56,957 bases of DNA from Ichthyocystis sparus (GTDB lineage: Bacteria > Pseudomonadota > Gammaproteobacteria > Burkholderiales > 2013Ark19i), in the NCBI RefSeq assembly GCF_900078755.1, contig NZ_FKIH01000007.1; one strand, 5' to 3'. The notes beneath the pieces were generated by a model. That model was not told where the DNA came from. It made no database searches and worked only from the letters and a program-made list of their open reading frames with translations. Numbering within the stretch: the first letter of the stretch is position 1; each line of letters opens with the position of its first letter. Of the stretch, positions 14,724-24,614 are shown one piece after another. The position numbers and the translations under genes were made by a program.

Positions 14724-15551
14724 ATGTCTTTTCAAATGACTGATGAGAACATTGTTAACAAGGCATGGATTGAGCGCACATCTTTATCAAGTAAAACTAT
14801 TGCTCCAGAATATAGAGATTGTATCAACCGAATTTTATCTTCTTTAGATAATGGTTATCTGCGTTTAGCAGAATTTGTATCTGGTGAGTGGATTACCCAC
14901 GAATGGTTGAAGAAGGCAATCGTTTTGTCATTTCGTACACAAACAATGAAATTATATGAAAATGGTGTTTTTCGTTATTTTGATATGTGCAAGCTTAAAT
15001 TCTCAGATTTTGACGAGAATGATTTCTATGAGTCAAAGTGTCGCGTTGTTCCAGGTGCAATAGTAAGATTTGGTTCCTATGTTGCACCTAGCGTAATATT
15101 AATGCCATGCTTCGTAAATGTTGGCTGTTACGTTGATAAGGGTACAATGATCGATATAGGTGCAGTTTTAGGTGGGGGTGCTCAGATTGGCAAGAATTGC
15201 CATATATCTGCTAACTCTGTGATCGGAGGAGTCCTAGAGCCAATCCAAGATAGGCCAGTTATCATCGAAGATGATGTATTAATAGGTGCAGGATCCGTTA
15301 TAGCAGAAGGTATTATAGTAAAACGCGGTAGCGTTGTAGGAGCAGGGGTTTGCATAAGCGCTTCTACTAGAATAGTGAATAGAGATACCGGATCTATATC
15401 ATACGGTGTAGTTCCAGAATATTCAGTGGTTGTTCCTGGATCATGCAAAGATAAAGGTGGTTGCAGCATATCCTGCGCTGTTATAGTAAAAACAGTTGAT
15501 GATGGTACACGTAAGAAGATCGTTTTTAGTGAATTGTTAAGGGATGAATAA
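14724..15551 (+). CDS. dapD: Tetrahydrodipicolinate N-succinyltransferase
   Basis: A 275-residue enzyme that succinylates 2,3,4,5-tetrahydrodipicolinate using succinyl-CoA, in the lysine and meso-diaminopimelate pathway. The left-handed beta-helix hexapeptide repeats run from about 105 to 235 (IRFGSYVAPSVILMP-like turns, VGCYVDKGTMIDIGAVLGG, IEDDVLIGAGSVIAEG). Length is normal. AAGGTA precedes the ATG, and the 3' end overlaps dapE by 8 bases, indicating an operon. Confidence 0.96.
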   Translation: MSFQMTDENIVNKAWIERTSLSSKTIAPEYRDCINRILSSLDNGYLRLAEFVSGEWITHEWLKKAIVLSFRTQTMKLYENGVFRYFDMCKLKFSDFDENDFYESKCRVVPGAIVRFGSYVAPSVILMPCFVNVGCYVDKGTMIDIGAVLGGGAQIGKNCHISANSVIGGVLEPIQDRPVIIEDDVLIGAGSVIAEGIIVKRGSVVGAGVCISASTRIVNRDTGSISYGVVPEYSVVVPGSCKDKGGCSISCAVIVKTVDDGTRKKIVFSELLRDE

Positions 15552-16692
15552 AGTTTTAGAGCTGTCCAAGGAACTTATTGCCTGTCCATCAGTCTCCCCA
15601 GAAGATGCAGGGTGCCAGGATATTATTATCTCCCGTCTCGAGAAGTCTGGTTTTTTTTGCAGAAGACTTAATTATGGAAATGTGAAAAATTTTTGGGCCA
15701 CCCATGGTAAAGGTAGCCCATGCATTTGTTTTGCCGGACATACTGATGTGGTACCAGTAGGATTATTTTCAGAGTGGAGCTATCCTCCTTTCGATCCAGT
15801 TGTTTCTAATGGCTATCTTTATGGTAGAGGAGCCTGCGATATGAAAACCGGATTAGCCGCTCTGGTGGTTGCTGCTGAAGATTTTGTGACGGAATTTCCT
15901 GATCATAGCGGTACTATATGTTTTTTAGTTACTTCTGATGAAGAATCTTATGCGATAGATGGAACGGCTAAAGTAGTAAAATGGTTGAAGGAACAGAATG
16001 TAGAAATTGATTTTTGCCTTGTTGGTGAACCAGTTAGCCTGTCTCGTATAGGAGATAGAATTAAAAATGGCGCTCGTGGGTCGCTGTCTTGTAACTTTAC
16101 TGTTTCAGGTACACAAGGTCATGTCTCATACGAAAATGCAAATAATGCATGCCATAACGCATTGGCGTTCTTGACTAATCTTGTTTCACATCATTGGGAT
16201 TGTGGTAACAATAATTTCCAAAAAACCTCACTGCAAATTACCAATATTAAAGCAGGTGTTGGGGTTGATAATGTTGTCCCTGGGTCCTGCTATGTAGCCA
16301 TAAATATTAGATATTGCCCCGATCATCATGAAAGTGATTTGAAGGCAGAGATTGATCAAATAATTCTTGATACAAGGGTAACGTTATCTAATAAGAAATG
16401 GGTTTCTGGAGCTATTCCTTTCTATTCTAATACAGGTTATATGTCCGAAGTTTTATCTAAACAAACGGAACTAATAACCGGTTACAGACCAGTTGTTAAT
16501 ACAAAAGGAGGTGCAAGTGATGGTCGTTTCATCGTCGATATTTGTAGAGAAGTAGTAGAATTTGGTGTTGTTGGTGATACAGCTCATCAAGTAGATGAAC
16601 GAGTTTTGGTGAGTGATGTAGATATTCTCGTTGGCATATATCGCGGCGTTTTAGATGAATTGTTGAGTTACCGTGAAGGAGTTAGTAAATAA
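15544..16692 (+). CDS. dapE: Succinyl-diaminopimelate desuccinylase
   Basis: A 382-residue M20 family zinc hydrolase that converts N-succinyl-LL-diaminopimelate to LL-diaminopimelate and succinate. Metal ligands are in AGHTDVVPVG (about 65-74), GRGACDMKTG (about 97-106) and TSDEES (about 133-138), with the final His in TAHQVDE (about 353). The dimerisation domain lies between. It overlaps dapD and acts two steps later in the pathway. Confidence 0.96.
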   Translation: MNKVLELSKELIACPSVSPEDAGCQDIIISRLEKSGFFCRRLNYGNVKNFWATHGKGSPCICFAGHTDVVPVGLFSEWSYPPFDPVVSNGYLYGRGACDMKTGLAALVVAAEDFVTEFPDHSGTICFLVTSDEESYAIDGTAKVVKWLKEQNVEIDFCLVGEPVSLSRIGDRIKNGARGSLSCNFTVSGTQGHVSYENANNACHNALAFLTNLVSHHWDCGNNNFQKTSLQITNIKAGVGVDNVVPGSCYVAINIRYCPDHHESDLKAEIDQIILDTRVTLSNKKWVSGAIPFYSNTGYMSEVLSKQTELITGYRPVVNTKGGASDGRFIVDICREVVEFGVVGDTAHQVDERVLVSDVDILVGIYRGVLDELLSYREGVSK

Positions 16693-17007
16693 GCTCGGTT
16701 TTATTATGGATTCTAAGCTAGTTTTTTATAATTGAGAATATCAATAAATTTTTGTTGTTAGTTTAAACGTATTTTTTCCTTCTGTAATAACGTTTTGCAG
16801 ATATCGGACGTTTCCGTTGGGTTATTTTAGTAGATGAGCCGCCTAATTTTGTTGGTAGTTTTTTGTCCAACCCCTGAATTACTGTCTAATTAATGAAAAA
16901 TTAAGATATCAACAATAAAGATGTCAATAATAAATTTATAAGAAGCTAGATTGGACATATATAATGTATAAAAACAAAGAATTACAACTTACATTATTGG
17001 AAGGTAT
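16693..17007. other. Intergenic region before clpA; no clpS
   Basis: An AT-rich spacer without a supported coding frame. In many proteobacteria the adaptor gene clpS sits directly before clpA; nothing resembling it is present here. A GGAAGG ribosome-binding site ends the region. No clear promoter could be assigned. Confidence 0.5.
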
Positions 17008-19326
17008 ATGATATCTCAAGAACTAGAAATTACTCTCCATAATGCTTTTGTTGAGGCGCGACAAAAAAGACATGAGTTCATTACTGTTGAACATTTGTTG
17101 TTGTCGCTGCTCGATAACCACTCCGCAGCAGATGTTTTGCGCCTATGTTCAGTTCATATAGATCTTCTAAGGCGTCAATTATCTCTATTTATAGATGAAC
17201 ATACTCCAATTGTTCAAGGTGACCAAATTGTTGATACTAGTCCAACTTTGGGGTTCCAAAGAGTTATTCAAAGAGCAATTCTACATGTACAATCATCCGG
17301 TAAAACCGAGGTTACAGGCGCCAATGTTTTAGTTTCTATTTTCTCAGAACGAGATTCACACGCACTTTATTTCTTAAATGAGCAGGGATTGACTAGAAGT
17401 GACGTAGTAAATTGTGTATCCAATGGTAGTGTTAATAGAAGTAGTGATAATGATTTTTCTCGTAGCCTAAGTATGGATAACGTGGCCCATAATTTGCCAG
17501 ACGAGGTTTCCTATCCCGATGAAGATGCTTTTGAAGTATACACACATAATTTGAACAAAATGGCCCTATCGGGGGGTATAGATAGGCTAATTGGCAGGGA
17601 AAAAGAAATCAATCGAGTAGCACAAGTACTGTGTCGTCGTAGAAAAAATAACCCTATCCTAGTTGGAGAAGCTGGAGTTGGGAAAACCGCAATTGTAGAA
17701 GGATTGGCTCAGCTAATCGTGCAGCGTAAAGTTCCTGATATTCTCAGAGGTGCAGTAGTATACCTTTTAGATATGGGGGTATTACTTGCTGGAACAAAAT
17801 ATAGAGGAGATTTTGAACAGCGCCTAAAATCAGTTATTCACGGACTGTCCAAACGACCGTACTCTATTCTCTTTATTGATGAAATACATACCATGATAGG
17901 AGCCGGATCGTCTTCTGGTGGTACATTAGATGCCTCAAATTTGCTTAAACCTGCTCTATCATCCGGTCAATTACGCTGCATAGGAGCTACAACTTACTCT
18001 GAGTTTAGAGGGATATTCGATAAAGATGCTGCCCTGTCTCGTCGGTTTCAAAGAATAAATATTGATGAGCCGTCAGTAGTAGATACAATACAAATACTTA
18101 TGGGAATGAAGGAATATCTAGAACAACACCACTCTGTTGAATATACAAAAGCAGCAATTGTATCTGCAGCAGAACTGTCATCAAAATACATTAACGATCG
18201 TAACTTGCCTGATAAAGCCATAGATGTTTTAGATGAAGCAGGGGCAGCACAACATCTACTTTCAGAGAAGAATCGTAAAAAAATTATAGATAAAGCAGAA
18301 ATAGAAGATGTAGTCGCAAATATGTCTAGAGTTTCTCCTGCTGCCGTTAGTAGTGATGATCGTGCACTGCTTTTTAGAATAGAGCGCGACCTGAAGTCCG
18401 TTATTTTTGGTCAAGATGCAGCAATTGATTCCCTAACATCTGCTATTAAATTGTCGCGTGCTGGTCTTAATTCGCCAAATAAGCCTATAGGCAGCTTTTT
18501 ATTTAGTGGACCAACTGGTGTCGGGAAGACAGAATTGGCTAGGCAGTTAGCATATTTATTAGGCCTAACTTTAGTTAGGTTTGATATGTCTGAATATATG
18601 GAAAGGCATGCTGTATCAAGGCTTATAGGCTCACCTCCAGGTTATGTCGGATACGATCGAGGAGGGTTGCTTACTGAAACAATTTGTAAGGTGCCACATT
18701 GCGTTTTATTGCTAGATGAAATTGAGAAAGCACATACCGATGTTTTTAATATTTTGTTGCAAGTTATGGATCACGGTACGCTGACAGATAACATTGGAAG
18801 AAAGGCAGATTTTCGTAATATTATAATTATAATGACAACTAATATAGGTGCTGAGTCTTTGCAAAAGCCGGTTTTGGGATTTAATTCCAAAAGAGAGCAT
18901 GGTGATGAATTAGTAGAGATCAAGAAGGTGTTTTCTCCAGAATTTCGTAATCGCCTAGACGAAATTGTTTGTTTTAAAGCTCTTGATAAAGAAGTAATAA
19001 ACTCTGTTGTTAATAAGTTTTTATTACAACTCGAAGAACAACTGCTAGATAAAAATATTGAGGTTACCTTTACTAATAACATTCGTAGCTATCTATCTAA
19101 AAATGGCTTTGATCCTGTTATGGGTGCTAGACCACTTAATCGACTTATAGTAAATAAAATACGCAAACCTATATCAGAGGAGACTCTTTTTGGTGGCCTT
19201 TCTAACGGAGGTAAGGTCAGTATCGATATAGATGAGAACGGGATAATAAAATTCGACCTAGATAACCGCCTCCCACTTAATCCTACTAAGGAAGAGAGGC
19301 AGCCAGAGAAAGAAAAAACAGCCTAA
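17008..19326 (+). CDS. clpA: ATP-dependent Clp protease ATP-binding subunit ClpA
   Basis: A 772-residue AAA+ unfoldase that feeds substrates to ClpP. The N-domain (1-145) is followed by an acidic linker, a first AAA module with Walker A GEAGVGKT near 220 and Walker B LFIDEIH, and a second with GPTGVGKT near 500 and LLLDEIEKA. The ClpP-docking loop reads LGF where E. coli has IGL. The C-terminal tail is Lys/Glu-rich. It converges on a symporter gene with only 3 bases between stop codons. Confidence 0.96.
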   Translation: MISQELEITLHNAFVEARQKRHEFITVEHLLLSLLDNHSAADVLRLCSVHIDLLRRQLSLFIDEHTPIVQGDQIVDTSPTLGFQRVIQRAILHVQSSGKTEVTGANVLVSIFSERDSHALYFLNEQGLTRSDVVNCVSNGSVNRSSDNDFSRSLSMDNVAHNLPDEVSYPDEDAFEVYTHNLNKMALSGGIDRLIGREKEINRVAQVLCRRRKNNPILVGEAGVGKTAIVEGLAQLIVQRKVPDILRGAVVYLLDMGVLLAGTKYRGDFEQRLKSVIHGLSKRPYSILFIDEIHTMIGAGSSSGGTLDASNLLKPALSSGQLRCIGATTYSEFRGIFDKDAALSRRFQRINIDEPSVVDTIQILMGMKEYLEQHHSVEYTKAAIVSAAELSSKYINDRNLPDKAIDVLDEAGAAQHLLSEKNRKKIIDKAEIEDVVANMSRVSPAAVSSDDRALLFRIERDLKSVIFGQDAAIDSLTSAIKLSRAGLNSPNKPIGSFLFSGPTGVGKTELARQLAYLLGLTLVRFDMSEYMERHAVSRLIGSPPGYVGYDRGGLLTETICKVPHCVLLLDEIEKAHTDVFNILLQVMDHGTLTDNIGRKADFRNIIIIMTTNIGAESLQKPVLGFNSKREHGDELVEIKKVFSPEFRNRLDEIVCFKALDKEVINSVVNKFLLQLEEQLLDKNIEVTFTNNIRSYLSKNGFDPVMGARPLNRLIVNKIRKPISEETLFGGLSNGGKVSIDIDENGIIKFDLDNRLPLNPTKEERQPEKEKTA

Positions 19327-19329
19327 ACG

Positions 19330-20772
19330 CTACTGTATTGCATGTATTTTATAGATTACTTTTTTGTCGTATCTGGTGGCGAAGATTCCTATAACACCAC
19401 CCAATAAGCTTCCTAATATTCCAACAATGGAGGTGGATGCTGACATATTGCCAGTTGATATACCCCATGTAGCCCAGAACAACATAGCAGTAGCTATGGA
19501 GAAGTAAGCTACTTTTTTATTCGCCCTGTTGGGGCAGAACAATGCCAGGCTAAACGGAACAAATATAAACACACAGCTTATAGAAAAAGATCCAGTTATT
19601 ACGTCTAGGATCATTTTGTTGGATATCAGATTAAAAATAACGACAAGTATACCTATTCCCACAGAAACAGAACGAATCGTAAAAAGCAATTGACTATCAC
19701 TCTTAGGGAATTTAAATATAGGTACTATCAGGTTTTTAGCTATAATTACAGAAGATGCAAGGACTCCTGCACTGGCTGTTCCCATTAGCCCAGATACTAT
19801 TGCACCAAAAAACAAAACACGTGCTAAAAACGGAGTATAGTTGAGGATAAATTCCGGAAGTATCATCTGGGTATCAGTTGCAGCATATTGAGTCACCAAA
19901 TCTGGTACCAGTATGGTTGCAGCGTAGCCAAAAACTATTGGACATAATCCTAAGATAAGATACAAGACACTTGCAGTTAGGGAGCTAGCGACTATCGTAT
20001 TTTCAGTTTTTGCAGAGTTTACCCTCTGAAAAACATCCTGCTGCGGGATCAATCCGCAAGGTATGGTTAAAAGTGAAGATACAAGAGCAACTACCTCGGA
20101 CCACGATCTGTTTCTGAGAAAATCCATTTTGTGTGCTTGCTGAGCATGATGGAATATTTCAGCCGGGTGTATCTTGCCAAAGATAAGGAATGACAAAAAT
20201 ATCATGCTACAGATAATAATGGTTGTTTGCAGAAAGTCTGTAAGAGCTACAGACCACATTCCACCAAACATAGTGTAAGTTACTACCACAGCTGATGATA
20301 TTACTATGGACAACACATGCGATATGCTTTCTCCTGAAAGAACATCTATTATCAAGCTAAATGCCTGGATTTGTGCCGCAATCCATCCTATATAGGTTAT
20401 AGCACTAACGAAACAAAACAATATCGATATCTTTTCCCCATAGTGATTGTGGAAAAAATCACCTACTGTTACCGTGTTGCATCTATATATGCGCCGTGCG
20501 TAGAATATCGCAATAGCAATCAAACACATGGCAGCACTAAAAGGATCCATAATAATACCAATTACACCATCACGAATGAATTTTCCTGACGATCCCAGTA
20601 CCGAAGAAGCACCGAACCAAGAAGAAATTATCGTGGCCGTAGCAATGGAGAAGGGAAGATGCTTGCCAGCTATTACATAGTCCCGTGAAGACTTAACCTT
20701 TCTTCCCGCATAAACACCCAATAGGACAGAAAATATAACATACGAGGCGATGCTTAAATTTAACCAATTCAC
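19330..20772 (-). CDS. Sodium:solute symporter family transporter
   Basis: A 480-residue inner-membrane protein with about 13 hydrophobic segments. Early motifs DYVIAGKHLPF and ISSWFGASSVLGSSGK (about 32-63), the conserved TVGDFFHNHYG loop near 100 and GGMWSVALTDFLQ near 170 place it in the SSS (SLC5-like) family of Na+-coupled importers. The substrate cannot be read from sequence; proline, pantothenate, choline or organic acids are all possible. The GTG start has AGGA upstream. It lies 58 bases downstream of a paralogue in the same orientation, probably a tandem duplication and operon. Confidence 0.88.
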   Translation of the reverse strand: MNWLNLSIASYVIFSVLLGVYAGRKVKSSRDYVIAGKHLPFSIATATIISSWFGASSVLGSSGKFIRDGVIGIIMDPFSAAMCLIAIAIFYARRIYRCNTVTVGDFFHNHYGEKISILFCFVSAITYIGWIAAQIQAFSLIIDVLSGESISHVLSIVISSAVVVTYTMFGGMWSVALTDFLQTTIIICSMIFLSFLIFGKIHPAEIFHHAQQAHKMDFLRNRSWSEVVALVSSLLTIPCGLIPQQDVFQRVNSAKTENTIVASSLTASVLYLILGLCPIVFGYAATILVPDLVTQYAATDTQMILPEFILNYTPFLARVLFFGAIVSGLMGTASAGVLASSVIIAKNLIVPIFKFPKSDSQLLFTIRSVSVGIGILVVIFNLISNKMILDVITGSFSISCVFIFVPFSLALFCPNRANKKVAYFSIATAMLFWATWGISTGNMSASTSIVGILGSLLGGVIGIFATRYDKKVIYKIHAIQ

Positions 20773-20830
20773 AATGATTCCTGTATTTAATACTTAATAT
20801 TTATACGCATAATATATTAGCCAATTAAAA

Positions 20831-22246
20831 CTACTTGGGTCTAAAAATTACATTTAGACTTTTTGAGGGCAACATACTACCTAAAACCATACCAAGAGCG
20901 CTTCCAGATACTCCAACCAATACACCAGGAAATTCAGAAGGTGTGAAATTAGAAAGAGCCCAAAACACTATGCCAAGTATGACGCTGAATAAAACTCCTT
21001 TTATATTGGCTTTTTTCCAGTACAATCCAGCCACCATGGGCACTAGAACCAATACTAGGGTTACGCTGTACGCGTTTAGTATCTGTTGATAAATTGAGTC
21101 TGAAGATAAAATATCAACTGTGGTAACTCCCAGAGCAAATAAAACAACAACCGCCCTAGATAGAAATAAGGCCTGCTCGTTAGTTATATCTTTAAATGGC
21201 CGGATAATGTTTTCAACTAAGGATACTGATGGTGCTAGCATAGATGCACTACCAGAAGTTAACAGACCAGAGAACAGGGCTCCAAAGAAACAAACTTTAA
21301 CCGCAGTGGAACTGTATGTGAGTATATACATTGGTAGAACAAACTGGGGATCTTTTTGCATCCAGTGGTTGGATATGTCTGGGTGAGATATCTTTACGGC
21401 ATATGCAGTTAAAATAGGCACCATAGAGATAAGTAAGTACATTGCCCCACCAATTAAGTGCGACGACCTGACAGTTCTTTCATTCGTAGCACTGTTTATT
21501 CTTTGTAACAAGTCCTGTTGTGGCATAAGTCCGAGCATCATTATGGATAAATTGGAAAATTGTGCTAATAGCGCACCCGCCGAAGTGTCTGGGAAGAAAG
21601 TAAATTTTCCCTGATTTATAGCTATTTCTACCAATGGAACAATGCCACCTAGTGGGGCGCTTACGGAATAAAACACCCAGAACAACCCTGATAGAACAGC
21701 GGCAGTTATTATATAGTTTGTTAGTGCTGCAGACCACATCCCGCCTAATATAGTGTAGGCTGTTATGACCAAACCGGATACAATAGCGGCAGAAGTTTTG
21801 CCAAAGGCTTCGCCAGTAAGAAGCTGTATGACTATTTGCGCTGCGTGAATAACACTTACCGACCATCCCAGGTAAGATGCGATTATGGCTAGAGACAGTA
21901 CTTGCTCAACTTGACGCCCAAAGCGCTTACGAAAATATTCACCTAGAGTTACTACTTTTTCCCTATATATTGTTTTTCCCAAAAAAAGTGCAACCAACCA
22001 CAAGCACATTGTTGTTCCAAGAGGATCCCCGAATATTCCTGATATACCCTTATCAACAAATATTGCAGGCGCACCTATAAGGGTGCCTCCACCTATCCAA
22101 GAACATACTACCACTGGTGCTAGAAGGTATACTGGCAGCTTGCCATCAGCTGATACAAAGTCTTCCAGTGTCTTAACATTGCTCGATGACACATAACTTA
22201 GTATGAGGATGAAGATAATAAAAACGGATATAAGACCTAATAACAT
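20831..22246 (-). CDS. Sodium:solute symporter family transporter (paralogue)
   Basis: A 471-residue member of the same SSS family with matching motifs: LEDFVSADGKLPVYL, CSWIGGGTLIGAP near 50, TLGEYFRKRFG near 100 and GGMWSAALTNYI near 170. It shares clear similarity with its neighbour at 19330-20772, including MPQQDLLQRINSA near 240. GGAAGG lies before the ATG. It diverges from the acetoacetyl-CoA synthetase gene across a 262-base spacer, suggesting that one or both transporters import a carboxylate used by that enzyme (inference). Confidence 0.88.
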   Translation of the reverse strand: MLLGLISVFIIFILILSYVSSSNVKTLEDFVSADGKLPVYLLAPVVVCSWIGGGTLIGAPAIFVDKGISGIFGDPLGTTMCLWLVALFLGKTIYREKVVTLGEYFRKRFGRQVEQVLSLAIIASYLGWSVSVIHAAQIVIQLLTGEAFGKTSAAIVSGLVITAYTILGGMWSAALTNYIITAAVLSGLFWVFYSVSAPLGGIVPLVEIAINQGKFTFFPDTSAGALLAQFSNLSIMMLGLMPQQDLLQRINSATNERTVRSSHLIGGAMYLLISMVPILTAYAVKISHPDISNHWMQKDPQFVLPMYILTYSSTAVKVCFFGALFSGLLTSGSASMLAPSVSLVENIIRPFKDITNEQALFLSRAVVVLFALGVTTVDILSSDSIYQQILNAYSVTLVLVLVPMVAGLYWKKANIKGVLFSVILGIVFWALSNFTPSEFPGVLVGVSGSALGMVLGSMLPSKSLNVIFRPK

Positions 22247-22508
22247 GGGATATTGCCTTCCAGCATACTTGCACTCTATTGGATCAATAATTCAATAATT
22301 TTTTTTTTTTGACAAGATGGTTTTTCTATTCGGATAAGTATTGTTGGTATTATGTTGAATACTGATTAAATGCTATTGCATGATAAAGCGGCGTGGTTTC
22401 TAATTTGAGACCAGTAATGGGTTTTTAGTTACTATTTATTTTTGTAGTATCTCATAGGTACTAAGAATTGATGTTTTTGTTGAGATGATTTTTTAGTGAG
22501 TGGTGATT

Positions 22509-24512
22509 ATGAAAAAGAGGTCTGTCCCATCAAAAATGCTTCAAAAGCCATTATGGGTTCCTACGCAAGAGCAAATTGAATCCGCTCAGATTACTCAATT
22601 TGCCAGGTACGCTATTGAAAAAAATGGGCTCAATATTAATAATTGGCCTGATTTTTATCAGTGGAGTATTGATAAAACTGATGATTTTTGGTGCTCTGTG
22701 TGGGATTTTTTCCAAATCATGGCGGCTCAACGGGGAGAAGAAATTACTCGTGGTGACCCTAATAGTTTCTCGGTAAAGTGGTTTCCAGGAGCTCAGCTTA
22801 ATTATGCGCAAAATCTGTTGTATAGGGCTGATTGTAGTGATGAAGATACGGCAATTGGTTTCTACTCCGAAAGCGGAGAAAAGGTTTTAATGTCTTGGGG
22901 AAGCTTGCGTGAGCAGGTTAGGGTTTGTGCTTCTTCAATGCGCGCTGCTGGTATTGGTAGAGGGGACGTCGTAGTAGCAGTATTGACGGCACGTCCTGAA
23001 GCTGTTGTTATATTTTTGGCTGCATCTAGCATTGGTGCTATCTGGTGTGCATGTTCGCCGGAATTTGGTGCCAAGGCCATATTGGACCGCTTTTCCCAGG
23101 TTTCTCCTAGGATAATTTTTCTGATGGATGGTTACCATTACAATGGTAAAGACTATGACTGTTCAGAGAAAAATAGCCAAATTCTAAATGGATTATCTTC
23201 TGTAGAAACAGTCGTTTCCATAAAGACAGCGTTTTCTGAGCATAATGATAGTTTAGTTTCATTGACTGGTGCTGTAGATTGGTCAGAATGGATTACTTCT
23301 AATTTAGATGATCCCATATTTTTTGAGCAGCTCCCCTTTGATCATCCTTTGCTCATAGTATTTACCTCAGGTACTACCGGCAGTCCTAAATGTATTGTTC
23401 ATTCTTCTGGCGGAGTGTTGCTTCAGCATTTAAAGGAACACGCTCTTCACAGTGATATTGTTAAGGGATCGAGATTTTTCTACTATGCAACTTGTAGCTG
23501 GATGATGTGGAATTGGCTAGTAGGCGGATTGGCTGTCGGTGCCACTATTTACAGCTACGATGGGTACCCGTTTGCTGAAAAAAATAGGGTTTTATTTCGC
23601 TTAGTTACTGAAGAAAAGATAACTCACCTAGGTTTGTCTGCTAAGTGGATCCACTACTGTCTCTCTGAGAATATTAAGCCTCTTAAAAAGCATGATTTGT
23701 CATCTGTTAGGTTTATTTTTTCCACAGGCTCAGTACTTAGTCCCGAAGGATTTGGGTATGTGTACGAAAATTTCAAGAAAGATCTGTGTTTAGCTTCAAT
23801 ATCTGGTGGGACTGACATATTGTCCTGCTTTGTGCTTGGCAATCCAATTTTGCCTGTTTTTGCTGGAGAAATTCAGTGTGCTGGACTAGGAATGTCAGTA
23901 CAAGTTTTTGATAAAGCAGACCTTCCTTGTATTGGTATACCAGGGGAACTGGTTTGTACTAAGCCTTTTCCATCAATGCCAATTAAGTTTTGGAATGATG
24001 ATGAAAAAGGTACCAGATATAACAGGGCTTATTTTGAGCGTTATCCAGGTTCTTGGTTTCATGGCGATTACTGTCAAAAAACCGAGCGCTCAACGTTTAT
24101 TATCCTTGGACGCTCAGATGCAACTTTGAACCCTGGTGGAATCAGGATAGGAACTGCTGAGATTTACAATGCTTTGCGAAATTTTTCCTTTATACGTGGT
24201 AGTGTCGCTATTGGTCAGCCATGGGAAGGTGACGAGAGGATAATTTTGTTTGTTGCTTTGGAAGAAGGAGTCGATTTAGATGGTGATTTGTCTTCCAAGA
24301 TCCGTAATTATTTGGCCACTCATGTTTCTCCCAGACATGTTCCATCCAAGATCTTGTCTGTACCTGATTTGCCAAGAACGCACAATGCCAAGTTGGCGGA
24401 GTTGTCTGTTCGCGCCACTGTGTTGGGTCATGAAGTATCCAATGCGGACGCATTAGACAATCCGGATGTTCTTGAGTTTTTCAAGGATAGAGAGGAGTTA
24501 ACTACTGAATGA
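22509..24512 (+). CDS. Acetoacetyl-CoA synthetase
   Basis: A 667-residue acyl-adenylate-forming enzyme; overall sequence and length match acetoacetate-CoA ligases rather than shorter acetyl-CoA synthetases. The phosphate-binding loop FTSGTTGSPK is near 283-292, GRSDATLNPGGIRIGTAEIY near 545-564, and the catalytic Lys lies in RTHNAKLAEL near 622. The ATG at 22509 with GAGTGG upstream is preferred over the in-frame GTG at 22500. The product would let the cell activate acetoacetate to acetoacetyl-CoA for carbon or lipid use. It diverges from two symporter genes. Activity on other 3-oxoacids is possible. Confidence 0.85.
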   Translation: MKKRSVPSKMLQKPLWVPTQEQIESAQITQFARYAIEKNGLNINNWPDFYQWSIDKTDDFWCSVWDFFQIMAAQRGEEITRGDPNSFSVKWFPGAQLNYAQNLLYRADCSDEDTAIGFYSESGEKVLMSWGSLREQVRVCASSMRAAGIGRGDVVVAVLTARPEAVVIFLAASSIGAIWCACSPEFGAKAILDRFSQVSPRIIFLMDGYHYNGKDYDCSEKNSQILNGLSSVETVVSIKTAFSEHNDSLVSLTGAVDWSEWITSNLDDPIFFEQLPFDHPLLIVFTSGTTGSPKCIVHSSGGVLLQHLKEHALHSDIVKGSRFFYYATCSWMMWNWLVGGLAVGATIYSYDGYPFAEKNRVLFRLVTEEKITHLGLSAKWIHYCLSENIKPLKKHDLSSVRFIFSTGSVLSPEGFGYVYENFKKDLCLASISGGTDILSCFVLGNPILPVFAGEIQCAGLGMSVQVFDKADLPCIGIPGELVCTKPFPSMPIKFWNDDEKGTRYNRAYFERYPGSWFHGDYCQKTERSTFIILGRSDATLNPGGIRIGTAEIYNALRNFSFIRGSVAIGQPWEGDERIILFVALEEGVDLDGDLSSKIRNYLATHVSPRHVPSKILSVPDLPRTHNAKLAELSVRATVLGHEVSNADALDNPDVLEFFKDREELTTE

Positions 24513-24546
24513 GTACTAAGTTAGTAACAATAGAATATACGTTTTT

Positions 24547-24578
24547 CCTAGATTGGTGGATTTGTGACCTAATCTAGG
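24547..24578. repeat. Inverted repeat between the ligase gene and smc
   Basis: CCTAGATT (24547-24554) and AATCTAGG (24571-24578) are exact 8-base complements around a 16-base loop. TTTGTGTTT follows. It lies between the stop of the acetoacetyl-CoA synthetase gene and the smc start, so it may be a weak terminator or an operator for smc. Confidence 0.45.
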
Positions 24579-24614
24579 TTTGTGTTTACGGCCTGTATGT
24601 GTGTGAGGGGGATT

